A program made the position numbers and the translations under genes. Positions 34,164 to 43,740 of a DNA stretch of 64,000 nucleotides are shown in pieces. Below the pieces are notes generated by a model, which worked only from the letters and a program-made list of their open reading frames with translations, ran no database searches and had not been told where the DNA came from. Each line of letters begins with the position of its first letter. Position 1 is the stretch's first letter. This DNA is from Streptomyces nigra (GTDB lineage: Bacteria; Actinomycetota; Actinomycetes; Streptomycetales; Streptomycetaceae): positions 6,378,501 to 6,442,500 of the forward strand of contig NZ_CP029043.1 of NCBI RefSeq assembly GCF_003074055.1. The letters are read 5' to 3'.

Positions 34164-34859
34164 ATGACGACCGTGAGGGTGCCCGCGGGCTGGCCCGCGA
34201 CCGAGGAAGAGGCCCGCGCCGTCCAGGACGAGCTGCGGCGCCGGGTCGTGCTCGACGAACCGGGCCCGGCGCCCGGCACCGGGCATGTCACCGGGGTGGA
34301 CGTGGCCTACGACGACGAGCGGGACGTGGTGGCTGCGGCGGCCGTCGTCCTGGACGCGGCGACCCTGGACGTCGTCGCCGAGTCCACCGCGGTCGGGCGG
34401 ATCTCCTTCCCGTACGTCCCCGGTCTGCTCGCCTTCCGCGAGCTGCCGACGGTGCTGGCGGCCCTGGACGCCCTGCCGTGCCCGCCCGGCCTCGTCGTCT
34501 GCGACGGCTACGGCCTCGCCCACCCCCGCCGCTTCGGCCTCGCCAGCCACCTCGGCGTCCTCACCGGCCTCCCCACGATCGGCGTCGCCAAGAACCCCTT
34601 CACCTTCACCTACGACGCCCCGGCCACCCGACGCGGCTCGGCCACCCCACTCCTGGCCGGCTCCGAGGAGGTGGGCAGCGCCCTGCGAACCCGGGACGGT
34701 GTCAAACCGGTCTTCGTCTCGGTGGGCCACCGCACGACCCTGCCCACGGCCCGCGCCCACGTCCTCACCCTGACCCCCAAGTACCGCCTCCCGGAAACGA
34801 CCCGCCACGCGGACACCTTGTGCCGCCGGGCTCTGAAGGAGGCGACGGCCTCCGGGTAG
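34164..34859 (+). CDS. nfi: Endonuclease V (deoxyinosine 3' endonuclease)
   Basis: 231 aa. GVDVAY near residue 45 gives the first catalytic Asp. YVPGLLAFRELP contains the strand-separating PYxP-like wedge and the second acid. CDGYGLAHPRRFGLASHLG gives the third Asp and the inosine-recognition segment, and TIGVAKNPF follows. It cleaves DNA next to deaminated adenine (inosine), starting repair. Stand-alone gene. The confident match is to the Nfi family. Confidence 0.94.
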   Translation: MTTVRVPAGWPATEEEARAVQDELRRRVVLDEPGPAPGTGHVTGVDVAYDDERDVVAAAAVVLDAATLDVVAESTAVGRISFPYVPGLLAFRELPTVLAALDALPCPPGLVVCDGYGLAHPRRFGLASHLGVLTGLPTIGVAKNPFTFTYDAPATRRGSATPLLAGSEEVGSALRTRDGVKPVFVSVGHRTTLPTARAHVLTLTPKYRLPETTRHADTLCRRALKEATASG

Positions 34860-34975
34860 GACGAGGACTGGGACCGGCGTGCAGCCGGACTCCCCGCCGG
34901 ACGTGAACACTGAGTAGCCCGACTGAGTACCCGTACGGATGTGGTCGTCCCAGGGGGCTCGGCAGGGTGGGGTGC

Positions 34976-35122
34976 ATGACGACTCACCGTGCGCACAAGC
35001 CGCTTGCCGATCCCGAGCGTCCCGTCGAGCGGGCCGTGACGGCCGCGCTCGTCGTGGGGGTGCTCGCGGGGCTCGGGTGGATCGTCGGGATGGTCTGGAC
35101 GCTGGTGAGCTGGCCGGTCTGA
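34976..35122 (+). CDS. Small single-pass membrane protein (48 aa)
   Basis: The frame runs MTTHRAHKPLADPERPVERA, then a hydrophobic helix (VTAALVVGVLAGLGWIVGMV) ending TLVSWPV. A GGGTGGGG ribosome-binding site is 4-5 nt upstream. A basic N-terminus followed by one membrane helix is a plausible real small protein, but no family is recognised and function is unknown. Confidence 0.6.
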   Translation: MTTHRAHKPLADPERPVERAVTAALVVGVLAGLGWIVGMVWTLVSWPV

Positions 35123-35125
35123 GGG

Positions 35126-36304
35126 TCAGCGCGTGGCTGCCACCCGGAACGTGATGCCCGCCGCGCGCAGCCGTTCGATCAGGGTGTCGCCCATCGCGAC
35201 CGCCGTGGTGACCTGCCCGGCCGTCTCCGGCAGCTCGTCGAAGGCCAGGCAGAGCGCCGACTCGGCGAACATCTTGGCCGTCTCGCCGTAGCCCGGGTCG
35301 CCCCCGGCCACCTCCGTGAACACCCGCCGCCCGCCGCCCTCGCCGACGAACCGCACCGAGAACCAGCTCTTCGCCCGCTTCGCCGGGCCCGGCCCCTCAC
35401 CCGGCTTGAGCCGGTCGGACAGCCAGCGCCGGGCCGGGGGCAACTGGGCCGCCGTGAGCAGGGCGGCCGTCGCCGCGACCCCGCCCACCGCGATCGGCAG
35501 CCGCCGTACGGCCGCGTAGTGGCGGTAGCGGAAGTCGGGGCCGTAGCGCTCCAGCGCCCGGGCGGACCGCTTCACGATCTGCGGGTCGATCGTCGGCAGC
35601 GGCAGCGCCCACGCGCCGACCTCCCCGGCGAACCGGGGCGCCCCCGTCGGCGCCAGCGCCCGCCGCCCCATCAGGCGCGGCTCGTGCCGGGCGCGGTCCC
35701 GGGCGGCGGCGGCCATCTGGCGGCCGCGCGCGAACTGGCCGAGCGCCGAGGCGAACGTACCGCCCGAGAAGGCGGCGTCGGCCGTCACATAGGCGTCGAC
35801 CGTCAGCGGCACCCCCTCCGGCAGCTGCCGCACGGTGAAGTACGCCCCGAGGTCGTGCGGGACCGAGTCGAACCCGCAGGCGTGCACCAGCCGGGCGCCC
35901 GTCTCGCGCGCGCGTGCGTCGTGCCGGACGTACGTCAGGTCCACGAACTCCGGCTCGCCGCACAGGTCGAGATAGTCGGCGCCGGTGTCCGCGCAGGCAG
36001 CGACCAGGTCCTCGCCGTACGGCACGTACGGCCCGACCGTCGAGGCCACGACACGCGCCTGCCCGGCGAGCCGGCGCACCGACGCCGGGTCGGCCACGTC
36101 GGCCTCCAGCACGTCGACCCCCGCCGCGTCCGGCAGTGCCGCGCGCAGCGCCTCCAGCTTCGCCTTGCTGCGCCCCGCGATCGCCCACCGCAGTCCCTCG
36201 GGCGCGTGCGCGGCGAGGTACTCCGCGGTCAGCACCCCCACGAACCCCGTCGCCCCGAAGAGCACGATGTCGTACGGACGATCCGACCTGCTCAGCCTGC
36301 TCAT
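35126..36304 (-). CDS. Saccharopine dehydrogenase-like / trans-acting enoyl reductase family protein
   Basis: 392 aa. The N-terminal Rossmann fold starts IVLFGATGFVGVLTAEYL, then AGRSKAKL; GEPEFVDLTYVRHDARARE and LVHACGFDSVPHDLGAYF are typical of the actinobacterial group related to mycobacterial Rv2449c and the trans-acting enoyl reductase of phenolic glycolipid synthesis. A hydrophobic patch at about 285-305 suggests membrane association. ATG 36304 with GAGGGG upstream. Actual substrate in Streptomyces unknown; saccharopine chemistry is unlikely. Confidence 0.85.
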   Translation of the reverse strand: MSRLSRSDRPYDIVLFGATGFVGVLTAEYLAAHAPEGLRWAIAGRSKAKLEALRAALPDAAGVDVLEADVADPASVRRLAGQARVVASTVGPYVPYGEDLVAACADTGADYLDLCGEPEFVDLTYVRHDARARETGARLVHACGFDSVPHDLGAYFTVRQLPEGVPLTVDAYVTADAAFSGGTFASALGQFARGRQMAAAARDRARHEPRLMGRRALAPTGAPRFAGEVGAWALPLPTIDPQIVKRSARALERYGPDFRYRHYAAVRRLPIAVGGVAATAALLTAAQLPPARRWLSDRLKPGEGPGPAKRAKSWFSVRFVGEGGGRRVFTEVAGGDPGYGETAKMFAESALCLAFDELPETAGQVTTAVAMGDTLIERLRAAGITFRVAATR

Positions 36305-36395
36305 GACACCCCTCGTTCCGCACCACGCGCCGTTGTCGGTGGCCGAGGCTAGCGTGAGGGACGCGGAGCCCGACGACGAGCCCGGAGGTGAGGGC

Positions 36396-36776
36396 GTGAC
36401 CGTGCCCAGGACTGCCCTGAAGAAGTGGGAAAAAGTGCGCGAGTTCGCCCTCGGCCTGCCCGGCGCGACGGAGGACTTCCCCTGGGGGGACACCGTGGCG
36501 AAGGTCAGCAAGAAGGTGTTCGTCTTCCTCGGCGCCCCCGACAGCGGCTACCCCCTGGGGGTGACGGTGAAGCTGACGGACGAGGCGGTCCACGCCCACG
36601 CCCTGACCAGCCCGGGCGCGGAGCCCGCCGGATACGGGCTGGGCCGGTCGGGCTGGGTGCGGGTGCCCTTGGAGCCGGCGGGCGCCCCGGCGGCCGGGCT
36701 GCTGTGCGAGTGGGTGGAGGAGAGCTATCGCGTCATCGCCCCGAAACGGCTGACGGCGGAGCTCGACGCGCGCTGA
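36396..36776 (+). CDS. MmcQ/YjbR family protein
   Basis: 126 aa. KKWEKVREFALGLPGATEDF opens the domain, followed by PWGDTVAKVSKKVFVFLG, the classic YjbR/MmcQ pattern (a CyaY-like DNA-binding fold). GWVRVPL and WVEESYRVIAPKRL end it. The function of the family is not settled. GTG 36396 has GGAGG 7 nt upstream. Divergent from the Rossmann gene. Confidence 0.85.
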   Translation: MTVPRTALKKWEKVREFALGLPGATEDFPWGDTVAKVSKKVFVFLGAPDSGYPLGVTVKLTDEAVHAHALTSPGAEPAGYGLGRSGWVRVPLEPAGAPAAGLLCEWVEESYRVIAPKRLTAELDAR

Positions 36777-36832
36777 CCGTGCCGGGCGGCCCGGTGGCCG
36801 GGCCGGTGGCTATGAGCGGCGGCAAACTTTCT

Positions 36833-36902
36833 AAGCGCTTGCTCTTGTGCCGACCGGCGCACCTTCTTAGCATCGCTGGTGTTACAGCAGTTGTGTCACA
36901 CG
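36833..36902. promoter_or_regulatory. Promoter/operator region of the beta-oxidation operon
   Basis: It contains the palindrome AAGCGCTT (36833-36840) and GGTGTTACAGC (36878-36888). The latter is the exact reverse complement of the GCTGTAACACC motif repeated before the MerR gene. A second, weaker copy TTGTGTCACACG (36891-36902) follows, making an imperfect inverted repeat just upstream of the CoA-transferase start. Confidence 0.65.
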
Positions 36903-36916
36903 CAAGTGAGGGCAGG

Positions 36917-38065
36917 ATGGGGACGACAGAAGGACAGGGCCCGCTCACCGGCGTGCGCGTGGTCGAGCTGGCCGGGATCGGGCCGGGCCCGTTCGCCGCC
37001 ATGCTCCTCGCCGACCTGGGCGCGGACGTCGTCCGGGTGGACCGCCCCGGCGGCCCCGGCCTGGGGATCGACCCCGCCCACGACATCACCAACCGCAACA
37101 AGCGCTCGGTGATCGTCGACCTCAAGGCCCCCGACGGCGCCGCCCGCGTCCTCGCCCTCGTCGAACGCGCCGACCTGCTCATCGAGAGCTACCGCCCCGG
37201 CGTGGCCGAGCGTCTCGGTGTCGGTCCCGAGGACTGCCACGCCCGCAACCCCCGGCTGGTCTACGGCCGGATGACAGGCTGGGGCCAGGACGGCCCGCTC
37301 GCCGACCGCGCCGGCCACGACATCGGGTACATCGCGCTCACCGGCACCCTCGGCATGATCGGCGCCCCCGGCGAACCGCCCGTCGTCCCCGCCAACCTCC
37401 TCGGCGACTACGCGGGCGGCTCCCTCTACCTCGTCGTCGGCCTCCTCGCCGCCCTGCACCACGCGCGCGCGACCGGCGAGGGACAGGTCGTCGACGCCGC
37501 CATCGTCGACGGCACCGCCCACCTCTCCGCGATGATCCACGGCATGCTGGCCGCCGGCGGCTGGCAGGACCGGCGCGGCGCCAACCTCCTCGACGGCGGC
37601 TGCCCCTACTACGGAACCTACGAGACCTCCGACGGCCGGTACATCGCGGTCGGGGCCCTCGAGCCGCAGTTCTACGAGGAGTTCGTCACCCTGCTCGGCC
37701 TGCCCGAGCACATCGGCGCCCGTACGGACGTCCGCCGCTGGGGCGAGCTGCGCGAGGCGGTCGCCGCCCGCTTCCGGACCCGTACCCGCGACGAGTGGAC
37801 GGCCGTCTTCGAGGGCACCGACGCCTGCGTGGCCCCCGTCCTCACCCTGGGCGAGGCCCCGCACCATCCGCACCTCGCCGCCCGCGGCACCTTCACCGAC
37901 CACGGCGGCATCACCCAGCCGGCCCCGGCACCCCGCTTCTCGGCCACCCCCACCGCCGTACGCACCGGACCGGCGCGGCCGGGCGCCGACGCGGCGGACG
38001 TCGCCCGCGACTGGGACCTGCCCGCCCCGGCCCCGCACCCCGAACCCACGAAAGGCCTCGCATGA
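36917..38065 (+). CDS. CaiB/BaiF family III CoA-transferase / alpha-methylacyl-CoA racemase-like
   Basis: 382 aa. GVRVVELAGIGPGPFAAMLL is the family start; LGADVVRVDRPGGPG, NRNKRSVIVDLK and ARNPRLVYGRMTGWGQDGP contain CoA-binding residues. AGHDIGYIALTG resembles the racemase branch, in which the Asp of GHDI/NYLA-type motifs matters. It would epimerise or transfer CoA on branched acyl groups before oxidation. ATG 36917 follows GAGGGCAGG. Its stop overlaps the next gene (ATGA); first gene of a four-gene operon. Confidence 0.9.
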   Translation: MGTTEGQGPLTGVRVVELAGIGPGPFAAMLLADLGADVVRVDRPGGPGLGIDPAHDITNRNKRSVIVDLKAPDGAARVLALVERADLLIESYRPGVAERLGVGPEDCHARNPRLVYGRMTGWGQDGPLADRAGHDIGYIALTGTLGMIGAPGEPPVVPANLLGDYAGGSLYLVVGLLAALHHARATGEGQVVDAAIVDGTAHLSAMIHGMLAAGGWQDRRGANLLDGGCPYYGTYETSDGRYIAVGALEPQFYEEFVTLLGLPEHIGARTDVRRWGELREAVAARFRTRTRDEWTAVFEGTDACVAPVLTLGEAPHHPHLAARGTFTDHGGITQPAPAPRFSATPTAVRTGPARPGADAADVARDWDLPAPAPHPEPTKGLA

Positions 38066-39204
38066 AGCGGCAGATCTTCGCCCCCGAGCACGACGCGTTC
38101 CGGGAGACCGTGCGGGCCTTCCTCGCCAGGGAGGTGCTGCCGCACTACGCGCAGTGGGAGAAGGACGGCGTCGTCTCCCGGGACGCCTGGCGCGCGGCCG
38201 GCAAGCAGGGCCTGCTCGGCTTCGCCGTCCCCGAGGAGTACGGAGGCGGCGGCACCGACGACTTCCGCTACAGCGCCGTCCTCGCCGAGGAGTTCACCCG
38301 CGCCGGCACCCCCGGCCTCGCCCTCGGACTGCACAACGACATCATCGGCCCCTATCTGACCGGCCTCGCCACCGACGAGCAGAAGCGCCGCTGGCTGCCC
38401 GGCTTCTGCGACGGCACGCTCATCACGGCCATCGCCATGACCGAGCCGGGCGCCGGCTCCGACCTCCAGGGCATCCGCACCCACGCCGAGGACCACGGCG
38501 ACCACTGGCTGCTCAACGGCTCCAAGACGTTCATCTCCAACGGCATCCTCGCCGACCTGGTGATCGTCGTCGCGAAGACCACCCCCGAGGGCGGCGCGCG
38601 CGGGCTGTCGCTGCTCGTGGTCGAGCGCGGCATGGAGGGCTTCGAACGGGGCCGCAACCTCGACAAGATCGGCCAGAAGGCCCAGGACACCGCCGAGCTG
38701 TTCTTCCACGACGTCCGCGTCCCCAAGGAGAACCTGCTCGGCGAGCTCGACGGCGCGTTCGTGCACCTGATGACGAACCTCGCGCAGGAGCGCCTCAGCA
38801 TCGCCGTCTCCGCGATCGCCGCCGCCGAGCACCTGCTGGAGATCACCACCGCGTACGTCAAGGAGCGCGAGGCGTTCGGCCGCCCCCTGGCGACCAAGCA
38901 GCACATCCGCTTCGAAGTGGCCGAGATGGCCACCGAGTGCGCGGTCACCCGCACCTTCCTGGACCGCTGCATAGCGGACCACGACCGCGGTGAGCTCGAC
39001 GCCGTGCACGCCTCGATGGCCAAGTGGTGGGCGACCGAGCTCCAGAAGCGCGTCGCCGACCGCTGTCTGCAACTGCACGGCGGGTACGGCTACATGAACG
39101 AACACCCGGTGGCACGGGCCTTCACGGACGGCCGCATCCAGACCATCTACGGCGGGACGACCGAGATCATGAAGGAGATCATCGGCCGTTCCCTGCTGGG
39201 CTGA
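38062..39204 (+). CDS. Acyl-CoA dehydrogenase
   Basis: 380 aa flavoprotein. AMTEPGAGSDLQGI binds FAD, FGRPLATKQHIRFEVAEMAT is the core helix, and YGGTTEIMKEIIGR carries the catalytic base, Glu368. QLHGGYGYMNEHPVAR is also typical. It makes the 2,3-double bond in acyl-CoA, passing electrons to ETF. The ATG overlaps the CoA-transferase stop, so translation is coupled. Chain-length preference not determinable. Confidence 0.95.
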   Translation: MKRQIFAPEHDAFRETVRAFLAREVLPHYAQWEKDGVVSRDAWRAAGKQGLLGFAVPEEYGGGGTDDFRYSAVLAEEFTRAGTPGLALGLHNDIIGPYLTGLATDEQKRRWLPGFCDGTLITAIAMTEPGAGSDLQGIRTHAEDHGDHWLLNGSKTFISNGILADLVIVVAKTTPEGGARGLSLLVVERGMEGFERGRNLDKIGQKAQDTAELFFHDVRVPKENLLGELDGAFVHLMTNLAQERLSIAVSAIAAAEHLLEITTAYVKEREAFGRPLATKQHIRFEVAEMATECAVTRTFLDRCIADHDRGELDAVHASMAKWWATELQKRVADRCLQLHGGYGYMNEHPVARAFTDGRIQTIYGGTTEIMKEIIGRSLLG

Positions 39205-39227
39205 CCCTCACCCCGAAAGGCTTGACT

Positions 39228-40442
<1,215 letters not shown>

Positions 40443-40486
40443 CCCCCTCCCGACGGATACGACGGATCACACGGAGCACTCCTCAC

Positions 40487-42667
40487 ATGAGCACTGAATC
40501 CACCACCATCCGCTGGGAGCAGGACGACACCGGCGTCGTCACCCTCGTCCTGGACGACCCCAGCCAGTCCGCCAACACCATGAACCAGGCGTTCCGCGAC
40601 TCGCTCGCCGTAGTCACGGACCGGCTGGAGGCGGAGAAGGACACCATCCGCGGTGTCATCGTCACCTCCGCCAAGAAGACCTTCTTCGCGGGCGGCGACC
40701 TGCGCGACCTCATCCGGGTCACCCCGGAGACCGCGCAGGACCTGTTCGAGGGCGGCATGGCGATCAAGCGCCGGCTGCGCCGTATCGAGACCCTCGGCAA
40801 GCCGGTCGTCGCCGCCCTCAACGGCGCGGCCCTCGGCGGCGGTTACGAGATCGCCCTCGCCTGCCACCATCGCATCGCGCTCGACGCGCCCGGCTCCAAG
40901 ATCGGCTGCCCCGAGGTCACCCTCGGCCTGCTGCCCGGCGGAGGCGGCGTCGTCCGCACGGTCCGGATGCTCGGCATCGCCGACGCCCTGCTGAAGGTCC
41001 TCCTCCAGGGCACCCAGTACACCCCGAAGCGCGCCCTGGAGAACGGCCTCGTCGACGACGTCGCGGGCACCCGCGAGGAACTGCTCGCCAAGGCCCGCGC
41101 CTACATCGACGCCCACCCCGAGTCCCAGCAGCCCTGGGACCGGCCCGGCTACCGCATCCCCGGCGGCACCCGCGCGAACCCCAAGTTCGCGGCCAACCTG
41201 CCCGCCTTCCCGGCCAACCTGCGCAAGCAGACGGGCGGCGCCCCCTACCCGGCGCCCCGCAACATCCTCGCGGCGGCCGTCGAGGGCGCCCAGGTCGACT
41301 TCGAGACCGCGCAGGTCATCGAGGCGCGCTACTTCGTGGAGCTGGCGGCCGGCCAGATCTCCAAGAACATGATTCAGGCGTTCTTCTTCGACCTCCAGGC
41401 CGTCAACTCCGGCGCCAACCGGCCCAAGGGCGTCGAGCCCCGCAAGATCCGCAAGGTCGCCGTCCTCGGCGCCGGGATGATGGGCGCGGGCATCGCCTAC
41501 TCCTGCGCCCGCGCCGGCATCGAGGTCGTCCTGAAGGACGTGACGCCGGAAGCCGCCGTCAAGGGCAAGGGCTACTCGGAGACGCTGTGCGCCAAGGCGG
41601 TCTCCCGGGGCCGTACGACGCGGGAGAAGGCCGACGCCCTGCTGGCCCGCATCACCCCGACGGCCGACCCGCAGGACGTGGCCGGCTGCGACGCGGTCAT
41701 CGAGGCCGTGTTCGAGAACCCCGAGCTCAAGCACAAGGTGTTCCGGGAGATCCAGCACATCGTCGAGCCGGACGCGCTGCTGTGCTCCAACACCTCGACG
41801 CTGCCGATCTCCGTCCTCGCCGAGGGCGTGGAGCGCCAGGCCGACTTCATCGGGCTGCACTTCTTCTCGCCCGTCGACAAGATGCCGCTCGTCGAGATCA
41901 TCAAGGGCGAGAAGACGGGGGAGGAGGCGCTCGCGCGCGCGTTCGACCTGGTCCGGCAGATCAACAAGACGCCGATCGTCGTCAACGACTCCCGCGGCTT
42001 CTTCACCTCCCGCGTCATCGGCCAGTTCATCAACGAGGGCGTGGCCATGGTCGGCGAGGGCGTCGAGCCCGCGTCGGTCGAGCAGGCGGCGGCGCAGGCC
42101 GGCTACCCCGCCAAGGTCCTGTCCCTGATGGACGAACTGACCCTGACGCTCCCGCGCAAGATCCGCAACGAGTCCAAGCGGGCCGTGGAGGAGGCGGGCG
42201 GCACCTGGACACCGCACCCCGCCGAGGCCGTCATCGACCGTATGGTCGACGAGTTCGACCGGCCGGGCCGCAGCGGCGGCAAGGGCTTCTACGACTACGA
42301 CGAGAGCGGCAAGCGGGCCGGTCTGTGGCCGGGGCTGCGCGAGCACTTCACCCGCGAGGGCGCGGAGATCCCGTTCCGGGACATGCAGGAGCGCATGCTG
42401 TTCGCCGAGGCGCTGGACACCGTGCGGCTGCTGGAGGAGGGCGTCCTGACGTCCGTCGCCGACGCCAACATCGGCTCCATCCTGGGCATCGGCTTCCCCG
42501 GCTGGACGGGCGGCGTGCTCCAGTACATCAACGGCTACGAGGGCGGGGTGGCCGGCTTCACCGCCCGCGCCCGCGAGCTGGCGGAGGCCTACGGCGAGCG
42601 GTTCACGCCGCCGGCGCTGCTGGTGGAGAAGGCGGAGAAGGGGGAGACGTTCACCGACGGACGGTGA
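40487..42667 (+). CDS. fadB: Fatty-oxidation multifunctional enzyme (enoyl-CoA hydratase / 3-hydroxyacyl-CoA dehydrogenase)
   Basis: 726 aa. Residues 1 to about 200 are a crotonase domain (FFAGGDLRDL, ALGGGYEIALACH oxyanion hole). From ~320 an NAD-binding 3-hydroxyacyl-CoA dehydrogenase follows (VAVLGAGMMGAGIAYSCARA, then HFFSPVDKMPLVEIIKG with the catalytic His). The C-terminal dehydrogenase domain contains RGFFTSRV. With the thiolase it forms the trifunctional-type complex. Last gene of the operon; a strong hairpin follows at 42687. Confidence 0.95.
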   Translation: MSTESTTIRWEQDDTGVVTLVLDDPSQSANTMNQAFRDSLAVVTDRLEAEKDTIRGVIVTSAKKTFFAGGDLRDLIRVTPETAQDLFEGGMAIKRRLRRIETLGKPVVAALNGAALGGGYEIALACHHRIALDAPGSKIGCPEVTLGLLPGGGGVVRTVRMLGIADALLKVLLQGTQYTPKRALENGLVDDVAGTREELLAKARAYIDAHPESQQPWDRPGYRIPGGTRANPKFAANLPAFPANLRKQTGGAPYPAPRNILAAAVEGAQVDFETAQVIEARYFVELAAGQISKNMIQAFFFDLQAVNSGANRPKGVEPRKIRKVAVLGAGMMGAGIAYSCARAGIEVVLKDVTPEAAVKGKGYSETLCAKAVSRGRTTREKADALLARITPTADPQDVAGCDAVIEAVFENPELKHKVFREIQHIVEPDALLCSNTSTLPISVLAEGVERQADFIGLHFFSPVDKMPLVEIIKGEKTGEEALARAFDLVRQINKTPIVVNDSRGFFTSRVIGQFINEGVAMVGEGVEPASVEQAAAQAGYPAKVLSLMDELTLTLPRKIRNESKRAVEEAGGTWTPHPAEAVIDRMVDEFDRPGRSGGKGFYDYDESGKRAGLWPGLREHFTREGAEIPFRDMQERMLFAEALDTVRLLEEGVLTSVADANIGSILGIGFPGWTGGVLQYINGYEGGVAGFTARARELAEAYGERFTPPALLVEKAEKGETFTDGR

Positions 42668-42686
42668 CGTCCCACTCTTCGGATAC

Positions 42687-42717
42687 GGGGTCCCCGGGCG
42701 CTGGGCCCGGGGACCCC
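42687..42717. terminator. Bidirectional terminator between fadB and the MerR gene
   Basis: GGGGTCCCCGGGC (42687-42699) and GCCCGGGGACCCC (42705-42717) form a perfect 13-bp stem with a 5-nt loop, between the convergent stops at 42667 and 42737. Confidence 0.75.
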
Positions 42718-42736
42718 GGCCGGCCGGGCGGCGCCG

Positions 42737-43468
42737 TCAGCCGTCCGCCGGTGCCTCCCCGTCCGTCCGGGTGCCGCCGCCCAGCCACTCCCGCAGGTCC
42801 TCGCGCAGCGACCGCTGGAAGGCCGTCAGCATGGCCTGCACCACCAGCGGCTGCATCGACGCGGACAGCGACTTCACGTCCTGCGCGGCCCGCTGCTCGA
42901 CCTCCTGCCGGAAGAGCCGCGACAGCTCCCGCGCCGCCTCGCGCGCGTGCTCGATGAGGACCTTGCGCGAGGCGAGGATCGCCTCCGAGGACAGCGGCAC
43001 GTCCAGCAGCTGCACCCCGAGCCGCAGCAGCCCCGGGTCCACGCGGTAGGTGTCGCCGTCGCCGTCCAGGACGACGCCCATCGCGGTCAGCCGCTCCAGC
43101 TCCGTGTCGCCGAGCGTGCGCCCGGCCCGCCGCTCCAGCTCGGCCCGCGCGACCGTCTCCACGCTCTCCGGCGCCCACGAGGTCACGACGGCCCGGTGCA
43201 CGGCGAGATCGTGCGCGTCCAGATCCGGCGGGAGCTGCTGGAGGTACCGCTCGATGGCCGCCAGCGTCATGCCCTGGTGCTGGAGCTCCTCGATCAGCGC
43301 CAGCCGGGCCAGATGCTCGCGTCCGTAGCGCCCGACCCGGCGGGGGCCGAGCACCGGGGGCGGCAGCAATCCCTTGGTGCCGTAGAACCGCACCGTGCGG
43401 ACCGTCGTCCCCGCGCGCGCGGCCAGCTCGTCGATCGTGAGGGTCGAATCCCCGGTGCCGGTCGTCAT
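42737..43468 (-). CDS. MerR-family transcriptional regulator, probable regulator of the beta-oxidation operon
   Basis: 243 aa. The N-terminal MerR winged helix is clear (LTIDELAARAGTTVRTVRFY, then YGREHLARLALIEELQHQGM). A ~150-aa helical effector domain follows with no metal-binding Cys cluster, so the ligand is more likely organic, perhaps an acyl-CoA. ATG 43468 is the family start. Convergent with the fad operon. The motif GCTGTAACACC, repeated before this gene, also occurs before the operon, which is the main reason to link them. Confidence 0.88.
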   Translation of the reverse strand: MTTGTGDSTLTIDELAARAGTTVRTVRFYGTKGLLPPPVLGPRRVGRYGREHLARLALIEELQHQGMTLAAIERYLQQLPPDLDAHDLAVHRAVVTSWAPESVETVARAELERRAGRTLGDTELERLTAMGVVLDGDGDTYRVDPGLLRLGVQLLDVPLSSEAILASRKVLIEHAREAARELSRLFRQEVEQRAAQDVKSLSASMQPLVVQAMLTAFQRSLREDLREWLGGGTRTDGEAPADG

Positions 43469-43481
43469 GTGCAGCAGTATC

Positions 43482-43556
43482 GCTGTCTCACCAATGCTGT
43501 GACACCTCCCCGCTGTAACACCTCCTGCGCTGTAACACCTCTCGTGTCGTGACACC
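43482..43556. promoter_or_regulatory. Five GCTGTAACACC-type repeats upstream of the MerR gene
   Basis: Direct repeats start at 43482 (GCTGTCTCACC), 43496 (GCTGTGACACC), 43512 and 43529 (both GCTGTAACACC), and 43546 (GTCGTGACACC). The spacing is 14-17 bp. They occupy the region 14-88 bp before the MerR start codon, as expected for an autoregulatory operator array. Confidence 0.75.
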
Positions 43557-43740
43557 TTCCGTGACGCACCGGACGGTCCCGGCCGGGGAGACGTCACGCT
43601 CTGTGAGACACGCCACCGTGTGATCGGTTCGCGCGTGGGAAGGCGCCCCGTCGGTCCGCGCCCGCACCGGTGCACGGGCCGCTCGTACGTCCGGAACCCG
43701 AGTGAGGTCTGCTCGGGCGCACCAGAGAGTGGATCCTCCC

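Noticed and set aside
35126..36304. Lysine-biosynthesis saccharopine dehydrogenase.
   Set aside because: Only the Rossmann half is shared. The rest resembles lipid-associated enoyl reductase-like proteins and no lysine genes are nearby.
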